A stretch of 64,000 bases of DNA from positions 3,534,001 through 3,598,000 of the forward strand of contig NC_134026.1 in NCBI RefSeq assembly GCF_964204645.1. The letters are read 5' to 3'. The position numbers and the translations under genes are program-made. Positions 11,883-23,022 of the stretch are shown piece by piece (the stretch's first letter is position 1; the number at the start of each line of letters is the position of its first letter). Origin of the DNA: Tubulanus polymorphus. Lineage: Eukaryota > Nemertea > Palaeonemertea > Tubulaniformes > Tubulanidae. The notes under the pieces were generated by a model that saw only the letters and a program-made list of their open reading frames with translations, did no database searches and had not been told where the DNA came from.

Positions 11883-13362
11883 ATTTTGCTCTTCGTTTTC
11901 TACAAGTATTTTTTAGTGAGAAGTAAATATAAATATCTTCACTACAATACAGATTAAGCCTCCTAAGGTGATAAAAACATCGGGTTTCATCTCTACAATT
12001 TCGAATGTCGAGTTCTCTTTAGCCCCGAACTGTGATCAGTCAGTGCTTTTGTCTGGGCGAAATTTGGCACAGAAAGCGCAAGGTTTGAACTTGGCACAGA
12101 AACCGCAAGGTTTGAACTTCCGCAAAGTGTTTGATCGAGGAAAAAATCTACGTTCCGCCTATGTGACGTGTGTGTTGAAGTGTATCCGCTACAAATAAGT
12201 TGTTTCCAATACTCAGGTTCTTGTATTATTTAGAATATCGGATACGCCTTCATTAGACGAAAAATCGAAGTAAATACCTACGTTTCCCATACATTCCAAG
12301 TGTATCCGCTACGACGTCAAGGAGTAAAAACGGACAAAATTATGAACAAATCTTTCCACATTTCAGCAGAGGTAAGTGATTTTAGGATGTAGGCGGGAAT
12401 TTATTTTTTCTCTCCAACGGGTCCATGTCCATAATATATCGATTAAAGATGTCAGGAAAGTATTTTACGCGACAGAATTATTCTATTAATCGACTGATGG
12501 ACTTAAGATTCGCAAAATAATTTTGCGAATCTTAAGTCCATCAGTCGATTAGTTCGTCAATTATTGACGAACTAAGACAGATCAGGCAGTCAATTTTGGT
12601 ACGGTGGTCACTCATTCCCACGTATCGGTTGCCTCACCGATGAATTTGCTGCACGGGCCGCATCAATTTAGATCAATGACGTTTAATTTTTTGGCATCGC
12701 CGCTAAACTCCTTTTTGTTCGTTGGGCCATGAATATGAATTTTCTCAAGTTTTTTCTTAACGAGACTCATTTCAGGGAATTTAAAACCGCATCTTTGAGG
12801 AATGTTTGGTTAGATATATATTTGGCTGTGAAAAATTGTCTGTGCATGTGGTGGCTCCGACGGGCCTGACATTATTGAATTATGAACGCGCACTTTATAG
12901 GTTAATGGTGAAAAATGAGATTTCTTGGTTGCAAATAAGTGTCGCATGTGTCACATAGTTATGAATAATTGATAGTCTGTGGATTCGATCGTTTAAATGC
13001 GTGGAACACGATAATGTTACAAATTGATCACTGTTTATACCGAACAAAAAAGCTGAAGGATGATTAGCTAATCAGTTTTTCTCCCTTCATCGAGCCGTCT
13101 GGTTAATTAAATTTGCCTATTGAACAGTTTTTTTCATAAAGTGTATGTATATAATTTGACAACTGTAGATGTTCACAGAACAAGTTTGATTTTCAGGACA
13201 CCTACACATAACCACGAGTATATATACACCCGATTCACAATTTCGTCATATTGTTGATGTCCTTATTTTGAATAACTTTCTTTCACGGATATTTCCAATA
13301 GCCATATTGACAAAACACAGTTTGATCTATATATAATCTAACATTCTACTTTTACACGCAGG
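11883..13362. other. Upstream region of the 364-aa orphan gene
   Basis: No coding gene supported. A likely non-coding first exon ends at a good donor after about 12371 (AGAGGTAAGTG), and the coding exon begins after an acceptor at about 13360-13361 (TTACACGCAG). A 27-bp direct duplication lies near 12058-12118 (GGCACAGAAA..CGCAAGGTTTGAACTT twice), inside a short open frame with no other support. Confidence 0.4.
12487..12574. repeat. Two adjacent perfect hairpins
   Basis: The first is a 30-31 bp perfect inverted repeat (arms 12488-12517 and 12521-12550) with a 3-base loop. It is directly abutted by a second one with 11-bp arms (12550-12560 and 12564-12574) and a 3-base loop. Neither matches the MITE families elsewhere in the window. 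Confidence 0.8.
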
Positions 13363-14457
13363 ATGGCTAATGTGATTCTAAGAAGCACCCGACCGCGTTC
13401 AGCTTCGAGTAAACTTTACCAGAAAAATCAGAAGACGCGCAGCATTGCAGATATCAGTGACCACGATGTCGCCAGCGATGTCCTGAATGGATCGGACCAG
13501 GGCTCCTATGTGGGCTATGGATTTTTCACGTCAGACGATATTTCAAGAAACACAGTCGGCGAGACGACGGATGAAGAGAGTATGGCAAAGACATCGCAAC
13601 AACATGCCGACGAAGACTTTTCTAAATATTTATTAGACGACGACGAACTTTGGGATACGGCCCGGATTGTACCAGGAAAAGTCAGGTCGTCCGGAAAAGG
13701 CTTGACTCCAGTCGAAAAACGTGCTGCTAAAAAGCAGAAGTCATCGAGAAAAAATAGCATAACGTTGTCTTTAGATAGTATTTATGATAAAAAGGGAATG
13801 TACAAATCGAAACATTCGATTAAGAATACATTTTCGAAGTTTTTTCAGACAATGCGCACGGGTGCGGGCACTACACCATCGCGCGAACAAGAAAGTTTTC
13901 ATCATTTTACGAGACGTACACCGCAACCCGGAGCAGACGATTACACCAGACCGTCCATACACAACTTTTCCTTCAAAGATACGAAAATATCCGGGGGTTC
14001 ACCGATAGGTAGCGCGCATACCTGGCCCCGACCGGACCAAGATAAGGATTTAAACAATCGAAAATTAGCTCCTCGTTCGAGACATTCTTCCGAAGTCGTT
14101 CTTCGTGATAATAATTACGATAAACAATTTGTGAAACGTTCTTTTTCCACCGGTTCGGAATATAAACAACGATCCGGGTCTCTACAGTCGAATACTTCAA
14201 AACGATCATCGGAAAGATCGCCGAAACGTCAGCTATCAATGAATGACGGTCCTCTTGAATATCCCCCCGTTAGTCAAACGATACAAACTTTACAACGACA
14301 AAATTTGGCGCGAAAACTGAAGTCAAATTCGACGCCGTTTTTAGCGGCGGGCTACGGAGGCAAGGGCTCAACAAAATCGTCGAAATCTTCGTATCATAAA
14401 TGTGGTTATTCTTCAGAGGATAGCGCTTCAAGAGGAGATGATCATCATCTCTATTGA
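13363..14457 (+). CDS. Orphan Ser/Lys/Arg-rich protein, 364 aa, single coding exon
   Basis: One open frame of 364 codons runs from ATG 13363 to TGA 14455-14457, two bases after an AG acceptor, so the gene probably has a non-coding 5' exon. The composition is that of an intrinsically disordered, basic, phosphorylatable protein: many Ser, Lys and Arg, RS- and SK-type pairs, and an acidic patch at residues ~85-97 (EDFSKYLLDDDELWD). The central segment LTPVEKRAAKKQKSSRKNS looks like a bipartite nuclear signal. KHSIKNTFSKFFQTM (~150-165) could form an amphipathic helix. No signal peptide or membrane segment is present. I do not recognise a family. Balanced codon use and the length make it a real gene. 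An AATAAA lies at 14770-14775. Confidence 0.75.
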   Translation: MANVILRSTRPRSASSKLYQKNQKTRSIADISDHDVASDVLNGSDQGSYVGYGFFTSDDISRNTVGETTDEESMAKTSQQHADEDFSKYLLDDDELWDTARIVPGKVRSSGKGLTPVEKRAAKKQKSSRKNSITLSLDSIYDKKGMYKSKHSIKNTFSKFFQTMRTGAGTTPSREQESFHHFTRRTPQPGADDYTRPSIHNFSFKDTKISGGSPIGSAHTWPRPDQDKDLNNRKLAPRSRHSSEVVLRDNNYDKQFVKRSFSTGSEYKQRSGSLQSNTSKRSSERSPKRQLSMNDGPLEYPPVSQTIQTLQRQNLARKLKSNSTPFLAAGYGGKGSTKSSKSSYHKCGYSSEDSASRGDDHHLY

Positions 14458-15718
14458 ATGAGCCCGACTCGTGGTTAAACTTATCAGATATAGTATCGGA
14501 CTTATAGTATAGTTTGGACTCGGAATCATTATTGATGGAATTTTGTGAGGTTTGATAGTCAGAGTCTGTGAAAACGTTAGCGTTAATTGATTCGTTTGTT
14601 TCACAGTATATACTGCTGAGCAATTGAACGAATTCAACTAAAACATCTATTACATACTGAATAAGGGTTAATTGAACATTGGGATATTTCCTCCAAGCGA
14701 TATCTCAAGTACTGTACACGTTCCAATTTCTCATACCATTCTTACATTTCGTTTTGTGGAGCAGCCAGGAATAAACCACGCGATAATTTCATAATTTACA
14801 CTATAAATTTTATTATGCATTTTTGCATTTATCGAATATAAGTTTGTATGTGAGTTTACATACATATAAAGTATATGATTTTTTTAGATATAGGTCGATA
14901 ATCATGCGCAACTCATTTCGTATGCAAAAAACACACATTTCAACATCGGGGAAATTACGTGCGTCTTTACATATAACACGTCAAAAACTAGAACAACCAT
15001 GCTAATGATCTACAATAGAAAGTACATATTTTACAAAAATACTGGTCTTAAATTCTATTATCACAAGTCAATATGTACCAAGATATATGTACAAGAAATA
15101 ATTCTTCTTGGTGTTACATGTATGCAATATGCAGAGGACTAGAAGATAGCCAAAGTCGGATCCGATCAACTCTGATAACAGTTCATATGTTTTTTGAAAT
15201 ATTTGTTGTGACACTATATACGAAATACATAACATCGGATATCACTCAAGTCGGAGCCACATTTTCACGGTCGCAAAAGATCCGACTTGAACGAAGTCTA
15301 CTTTTATACATCTAGAAATTCGCCCAATTTCATAAAAGTCCCGGTAGTATGGGAAGAATTCTGGTGAGCCAATATTAAAACTTTCGAAAGCAATTATAAA
15401 TACATCGTATATTTTGTCATGGATAATTTACTGAAAAAAGTCCCAACAGCAGTCGGTTATTTCATAATCGTTAAACAGTCTGTACGGTATGCAGCCACCA
15501 TTTGAATCAAATACGTACAAGTGGAAAATTGGTTTTCGATAATTGCGTAGACGGCAGACGCAGCGCTTAACAGATATAATGATACAATTCTTTTTTTCAC
15601 AGACAAAATAAACATGTTAAATACAAACGAATAATTATTCATTCGCAATACGTTTCAATAGAATATTTTCATATGCATGCAAACTATATATATATATATA
15701 TATATATATACCAGGATG

Positions 15719-15813
<95 letters not shown>

Positions 15814-15825
15814 TGCATGCATATG

Positions 15826-15897
<72 letters not shown>

Positions 15898-16365
15898 ATC
15901 GCTGACAAGAATATTTTCTGTTATGTCTGTGTTAACAAATGTTTGCCCAGACGACATTGAGTGAATTGTGTGTTTAGATGAAAACTCGAAAGTATTTATT
16001 CACGCTAACTCAACGAGATCTTTTATGTTTCGAAAGCTCTCTTGTATACCCTGCTCTTGCATACCGGGGCCAATTACTGCGATGCATAATCTATTCATAA
16101 TTTAAAAAAATTCCAAGCCACTTCCATCGAAATACAATTCATAATTTTGTAAATATTTATACATCGGGAAATTTCACGAAATAAATAGAATAAACCACTT
16201 AGTCCGGGTCTATTTGGTCTGATTTGGTCGTCCAGATTAGAAATCATATTCTATCAACATCTATTAAAGCGCACACTGTAAATAATGTCTAGAATCTGGG
16301 TTTTAATAGGTTTAGATTAAGCAGGTTTCACTGTATCATTCTGACAAACTCATAGGCGACGTTGA
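14458..16365. other. Intergenic region with TA microsatellite
   Basis: Holds the 3' UTR of the orphan gene (AATAAA at 14770), the TA-repeat block at 15665-15895, and a pogo-like MITE remnant near 16200-16338. It also holds the 3' UTR of MCPH1. No protein-coding sequence supported. Confidence 0.45.
15665..15895. repeat. (TA)n microsatellite interrupted by an inverted 20-bp repeat
   Basis: Almost pure TA dinucleotides in three runs. A 20-bp arm at 15665-15684 (ATTTTCATATGCATGCAAAC) is repeated as its exact reverse complement at 15811-15830. The structure is therefore a large cruciform-prone palindrome with a TA core. Confidence 0.9.
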
Positions 16366-19300
16366 TCACCATTCTGGACTACTGTCTCGACTATTTGTAT
16401 TCGCAGTGTGAAGTTCATATTTCGTGAATGGGAGGGCTTTAAGGGCCATGACAGAATCTAAAATGAGAAAGCGAAATATTCACAAAAATGGAAAATAGAA
16501 AGGAACATTTTCACTACTACTTCAAAGGTCTAGTAGAAGAGCGCGTAGGACTGTACAGCACTGGTGTACCATGCGGTAACTGTACAGCACTGTAATACCA
16601 GGAGGTAACTGTACAGCACTGGAATACCAGGAGGTAACTGTACAGCACTGGTGTACCATGGGGTAACTGTACAGCACTGTAATACCAGGAGGTAACTGTA
16701 CAGCACTGGAATACCAGGAGGTAACTGTACAGCACTGGTGTACCACGTGGTAACTGTACAGCACTGGTGTACCACGCGGTGACAGTACAGCACTGGAATA
16801 CCAGGAGGTAACTGTACAGCACTGGTGTACCATGCGGTAACTGTACAGCACTGGTGTACCACGCGGTGACAGTACAGCACTGGAATACCAGGAGGTAACT
16901 GTACAGCACTGGTGTACCACGCGGTAACTGTACAGCACTGTAATACCAGGAGGTAACTGTACAGCACTGGAATACCAGGAGGTAACTGTACAGCACTGGT
17001 GTACCAGGCAGTAACTGTACAGCACTGGAATACCAGGAGGTAACTGTACAGCACTGGTGTACCACGCGGTAACTGTACAGCACTGTAATACCAGGCGGTA
17101 ACTGTACAGCACTGGAATACCAGGAGGTAACTGTACAGCACTGGAATACCAGGAGGTAACTGTAACTTACCTAGTAACCATTGTTCGGATACACTTGTAA
17201 TTGATTTATGAACGACACCTACACAAACTTCAGCATTTCTCCAGTTACCAGTAACCTACAAATAAATTCATGTGAAATAAAGTATTTTGACAGTTGTATG
17301 TACATCGGAACCTCATTATAATGCACTTCAGCGGACCAGAAAATATGTTCGTTACAACAGTTTGTTATATCCAGTGTGAAATCATCAAAATTCAAATCCT
17401 AATTGGGATGAAATTCTAGAATTTCAATAACCGATAAATTGTTACATCCGAGCTCGTTAGGTTCCGTGTAATTGTATGGTTAACTGTTGAGTGTTTATTA
17501 GATTGACAGATGGCTCACCGTTCCACCGCATATTTTGACTAGATTGACGATCACATCTCTCGGCGGGGCGCAGTTTTCCGCTATAAATATCGATCCATAA
17601 TCTGAGAATATCTGCGGTCGATACGAACCTGTAGATAAACTTCTTTCATGTCGACTAACCTGAAGATAACAAATTACAGATACATGAAACATTCATCGGC
17701 GGATAAAATGTCGCTGATTTTGTACAGTAATAGCCTATGTACCTGACAGGTGGGAAAACAATCTATTTGTTGGAATGAAGTTTCAGGTAACCATTTATCA
17801 GCTTCCAATGATTTATAAACCTGAAATGGTATTCAGAAATATGTATCGGTGATGCGCATGACCGACAGTACGAGATTTAGTGTCTACCCGAGAACCAATA
17901 ATGATTTCCCCGTACAATCTGGGGTCATACTTACCCATTCGGTAGACAGCAACCAGCAGCCTCTAGCAATAGCATTCAATACATTCAACGTACGTCTTCC
18001 TTGTCCAGATACGACGTGAGTAGTGGTAGAATTAACAGACGGTACTATAGTGAATCCTCTGAGTTTCTTCACCACCGATTGAACGATATCTCTCTCGCTG
18101 AAATATCATTCAAAGTTTGGTTTAAGAGACTGGTCAGATCAGCAACGAAAATAGGGAATGAATCGGTTACAAACCTTTTGTGTAGACTCGTCATAACCAA
18201 TGTCGGGAACTGAGATAATCTAGAACAACTTTTCGTCTTATTCGTCGTGAGTGATCGATTTGAAGTTGTTTTCGCCTGTTTTATCCGGCAATCGACGTTC
18301 AGATTTTCTATATTCTGTTCGTTTAGCGACTTTTTCGTTTTCTTTCGCTCGTTGTTTTTCAGTTCCAATTTTTTCCGCGCCGTTCCCTCGTTCGAATCCG
18401 AGTCGCTGAACGCGGTCGAATAGCTTTCGAAACGTTTTAAACGTCGCGCTCCGTGCGTTTTTCTACGCGCCGAAAACTCGTCGACGCTTTGACGTTTGTT
18501 AGCGCTTAATAACGTTTCCAGTACACCGGACCTATCGCCTCTATTTACGTCGCGCGATGTTAACGGAGATCTCGTTACGATCTCAGACTCCGATCTATTC
18601 GCAATGTTACGCGGCGTGGTGTCATAGTCGTGCACAACAGTTTGAACCACAAAATCCTGGTTAGCAATCGGCAAAACGTCGCATTCGGGAACTGACCCTA
18701 AAGCAGATGACGGTCGACCGGATTTCCGACGACGTGTTTTCTCGGCGTCTGAAATCTTATCGATGCACGAGTTTTTCGATTTTTCGTCGTCGATTGAACG
18801 TTCATTTCGTGGCGCGGTAGAAATGCTACTCGTCGAAAGTCTGGTCGGCGACGAGATATTACTTATCGACAGCGCGGAAATGCTACGTCTCGAAGACCGT
18901 CGAGGAGTAGACTGAGTCGGCGCTTTAGGACTATTTATCGACGTCGTTGAAAGTTCGTCGTTCAGACTAGCAATACTAGTCCTCGAACAATTCTTACTCG
19001 ACGTTAGATCGTTCATGTTTGAATTTACAACTTGTAGACTTTTTCTCATGGATCGTCGTTTTGTTAGACTGTCACCGGGACTACGTCTCATACGAGGAGA
19101 AATCAGAGATCTCCTTCTAGTAACGCTCGCGACCGTCGGCGTATTCTCAGCAGAATTCAACTGATCTTTCGACGACGTTTCTTCAGCTACATTAAATATA
19201 CCGGACGGAGTCGTAATCGAACTATTCAATCGAGTAGGGCTATTGATAGATATCGAATTATCATCGGTATCGGAACCGATTGTGGATCTATTCCTAGAAT

Positions 19301-22296
19301 TTGATCTCGACTTCGTTTGCGAACTTTTCCGCCTAGGCTTCTTCTGATTTTCAGCAGGCGAATTTAATTCAACTTCCGGGATTTGCTGCCGTTGTTGGGA
19401 CTCGACGACAGCGTTGTCTACACCTTCCCCGCTCACTGTTTTTCTCTTTTTCCTGATGTTGTTTGTTTCAACCGATGGAATATTACATTCAGCAGTAGTT
19501 GAGCTATGTTTACGTTTTGATGCCATGGTTTTATTTACGTTACTTCGTCTTCGTTCTTTATCTCCCGATTGCGGTTTCGTCGACACCGGAATAATTGGAT
19601 TAGTTTGAACGCGATTGCTCGACACTTTTGGACTGATCAGTTTTTCAGCCAGTTCGCAAAATGAATTTCTCAATAACTTGCGCTTTTTTCGAACGGTTTT
19701 TTCAACCATTAACGGAACCTCTTCTGTAACAGTGCTAGCGGATGAATTGTGTTGATGACTAGTTTCTGTCATGCTGTTATCTCCTACTTTACTCCGATTT
19801 CCAACGGCTTCCAACAAATCTTGAGTATTTATAACGGTATCAAACGATTTAGGAGATGGAGTGACCCTCAACGTTAAAGGATCATCCGGTGAGCTAGTTG
19901 GCGCGGAATTTAACCCATGACTATAAGTACTATTTTCTGAAGGGCTGCATCCAAATCTAACCGGAATTACAGAACCATTAACAGCAGACGGTGAACTAAT
20001 CGCCTTGCTCGCTGTTGATTCACAACTCGAATGCATCACTTGCGACATGTCCATCAACTCACTATCATATTTAGGAGGTGGGGCTTTGTTGTTCTCTGAA
20101 AATACAGACATAAACATGAACTGAAGAATACAATTCATAACGACTTCAGAAATATTTCACATGAAACTTACTGAAAAGACGAACGTGGACATCGGCAAAT
20201 ACTGAATCTGATACAGGTGTCTCTTCAATCATTTTGGTCGATGTCATGGCTATGAATAATGGAGAAAACGAAATGGTAGAAGTAAAACAATAACAGCTTG
20301 ATATCTGCAATATACGAGCATGAATTTAAATTATTTACCTAACTCCTTTTCGCGAAGCTCAGCGAGTTTTCTCTTCATACTCGGCGGTGTCTCGGGAATA
20401 CTTAAATTTGGTGAACCTGGTCCCATCAAAAACTGAAAACACACATACTCATGAAACTGTGAACCATCCAAAGCTTCAATATCAACTATAGCCAGAAGAG
20501 GTCAAGGTCTAAAGAGAGACCAGAGTCCCGAGACAAATGTGATAAGACGCGATGAAATTACACGTAGGACTAGTACAAATTTGCAAGGTCTAGCTGTACG
20601 ACCAATGACATACCGCAATGACAAGAACAGACTGAATTGACTCATACATCTAAATACTACAACACTACCATGGCTGATCTAATTCCTGTATGAAAATTCT
20701 GGTGCGATACATTTTTTGAACTCACATTGAAATCGGGTTGTGAATCCGGCACGTAGATATTTTTCCACAGCGGTTGCTCTTTTTGACGTTCTTCGATTCT
20801 CTTCTGGTAGGTTTTCTTCCATCGTTCGCTGCTGTTCGCGAGGTCTTCCTCGTAATCTTTCGGCTGCATTGATCTGTGTTTCTACATATTGATGTAATTA
20901 CAGTGATTAAGCAGCGGAGACAGTCAAAGAAAACATTTTCTGTAGTTTTTAGTAGATTTACCTTTAGTTTTCTCGGTTGCGGAGTTCCACCGCCTGTTTC
21001 ACTAAACAGAAAATCAGCTTCCGGAACTAATCGTCCTTTTTCTCTGCAACTAAAAATATCATCTTAAGATAAAAAACTCTTCATTCATTTTTATTGTTAA
21101 AATTTCTCCTGGAGCCGGTTGCATAGTCATGGCTTAGACTTAAGACCAGTCTAAGACCAACTGAGTTCTATAGCCAATCTAACAACTTAAGACCAGTCTT
21201 AAGATTTAAGACCACTTTTGGACTTAAGTCACGACTGTGCAACTGGCCCCTGGATTAGAACCTTTGAAGATTTACAAAACTTGTATCAGAGAATGAATGA
21301 TGCGATAAAAAGAAACAACACTCACCTATCGACCCATAATACTGATACTACTTTGATTCCCTTTTTCTTGGCTTTTTCGACCGTTCGTTTCGTGCCTTCT
21401 TTAAATACGACATGCGTAACATCGTTGGTGAATCTCAGTCGAATTTCAGCGCCGAGTTTACGTAGAACCGCGATGACTCCTTTACCACGATTTTCATTTC
21501 CTGATCTCACTTCTACATACGCAACGACGCCTAAAAAATAAGAACATTCACCGGTAATAACTCATTTGATTGACAGTTGAATTCTAACTGCACGGTTACT
21601 TTTAACAGGTCTTTAAAACTGGACTCGGAGAATCTCCTAGAAAGAGACTCCGCTCAAGTAAAACTGTTTGGTAACTGTGAAAATTAGTTGGTTTGGAGTG
21701 ATATCCGACCCAGGTGTTACTCACTGATAGCCACAAACATCAGGGCCCTATCTGGGGTTCTTTTGTGGGTTCATGGTAACATTTTTTCATTTGTTTTCAT
21801 TCGAAATATGCGCATGCTTCCACAATAACTTGATTTGAGGCCAAATTGTAGGATAAAAGGAGCAAAATTTGCACTCCAAATACATGCTAAAAGTTGTGAA
21901 AATTTTCAAAGCGAGGACTCGAAGAATGGAATTTGATAGCTGGGAAATCCCCCCTAAAATACCAACGTTGGCTACCTAGCAACAAAGACTTGTGAAATAA
22001 CGAGGCAACCTGTCATATAGGCCAGATCGGCCTTCGTTATTGGTTATTGGTTGCAAATTACGATACGAATTTAGCTAATAAGTCAAGTAAAACTACAAAT
22101 TTCTTACTACATTCATAATCGGGAACAAAAAGATGATATCACAGACGTTTAACTTACCATTCAGTATCGGGCTATCCTGATTTGGATTTGACAGATCGAG
22201 TTCCGAATCCAGTGATGATATGATAGTATTGATATTATTATCGAGCTCTTGAGCGGATGACGATACTGGTGAATCCTGATAATCACAGTCTTCCAT
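16366..22296 (-). CDS. MCPH1: Microcephalin (MCPH1), three BRCT domains, 1071 aa, 12 exons
   Basis: Exons, minus strand: 22158-22296, 21326-21530, 20962-21043, 20726-20863, 20339-20432, 20172-20249, 18175-20095, 17935-18097, 17743-17820, 17519-17659, 17171-17255, 16366-16457; they sum to 1072 codons. MCPH1 acts in chromosome condensation and the DNA-damage response. The N-terminal BRCT (~47-115) contains [28 protein letters not shown] and VVSVLWVDR. The paired C-terminal BRCTs start with [10 protein letters not shown] and include [29 protein letters not shown] and, in the third, WLLDSV. The 1921-base central exon encodes a Ser/Arg/Lys-rich disordered region, making this protein longer than human MCPH1 (835 aa). 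The start of the fourth exon is uncertain. The frame requires the acceptor ATGCAG at 20864-20869, which drops a Met-Gln that is otherwise conserved before PKDY. Using the upstream acceptor would break the frame unless the preceding donor also moves. Confidence 0.95.
16550..17162. repeat. 29-bp minisatellite, about 21 copies, in the last MCPH1 intron
   Basis: The tandem unit has a constant part GTAACTGTACAGCACTG and a variable part (GGTGTACCACGCG, GGAATACCAGGAG or GTAATACCAGGAG). The array fills ~86% of the 713-bp intron 16458-17170 and stops about 8 bases from the splice donor of the exon at 17171. Because 29 is not a multiple of 3 and the minus-strand unit lacks stops, all three minus frames are open for ~190-200 codons; these are not genes. 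Confidence 0.97.
21108..21253. repeat. MITE-like inverted-repeat element (family A)
   Basis: The left end GGAGCCGGTTGCATAGTCAT and the reverse complement of the right end (CCAGGGGCCAGTTGCACAGT) are related. The interior is rich in CTTAAGACCAGTCTTAAG palindromes. It lies in an MCPH1 intron. Confidence 0.55.
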
Positions 22297-23022
22297 GACT
22301 GATCATCCAATACCACACCAACACGGACTACTCTTTCTTGATTCTGAAACAAAATAAATCCAGTGTGCAGTGAATCAAATGAATTAACAGACGTGTATTG
22401 TCCCCACTGCCACTGACCTGACTGGACCCCAGGGCCAGGCCCAGGACCAGCCGGGCAGGTAAAGCCCTGATGGTGTTCCTATTGGACTATTATTTTGGAA
22501 GAATTCCACCATCATATCACGGAGATAAAGAATTGACAGAAACAAATAAATGCATGCGGCATTACTTCAATAAATAAATTGCATTAAAAATTGACTTGAA
22601 TTGAAGAATATGTTTTTACAAGTTACAACTACATAATTTACATTCTCACATACAATTTCAAAACCATATTATTTTCGATTTATTTAAATCTCTTCATAAT
22701 GTCGAGTGACATATTCTTACCAGTCACAACAAGGCAGCTTGAAACCTGTTTAATAGTACGTGGATGTTTTGACAAGAATCAAACTTTTCAAACGCGGAAG
22801 TAAATTTCGCGCTAGCCGGTTAGTATTAAATCACAACCTACACTGTAGCCATATGAGTTTCAATCACGTTCGAATCCCAGAAACACAGAGGTGCATCTGG
22901 TGGCCGTCGATTACTTAGTTTATGGAAGTCCAAAACCGTGTTTTAGATATTGTGTTTATTGTACTATTGAGCTCTCGATTTTCGGATTTTTCGGAGTAAT
23001 ATTCGTTATGGCTTCGTGAAAT
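22297..23022. promoter_or_regulatory. Shared upstream region of MCPH1 and DCAF15 (head-to-head)
   Basis: 726 bp separate the two start codons. An acceptor-like TTCTGAAAC at about 22341-22350 (minus CAG) suggests a short leader exon for MCPH1. No TATA box is obvious. A GC-rich patch with CCCAGGGCCAGGCCCAGGAC lies near 22428-22448. A bidirectional promoter is inferred from geometry only. Confidence 0.45.

Noticed and set aside
15655-15960. Tyr-Ile repeat frames on both strands
   Set aside because: Translation of TA dinucleotides.
16517-17141. Three overlapping 188-203 codon frames on the minus strand
   Set aside because: They are the three frames of a 29-bp stop-free tandem repeat inside an MCPH1 intron, not proteins.
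16550-17162. 29-bp repeat array resembling CRISPR repeat length
   Set aside because: Units are head-to-tail with no spacers, in an animal intron.
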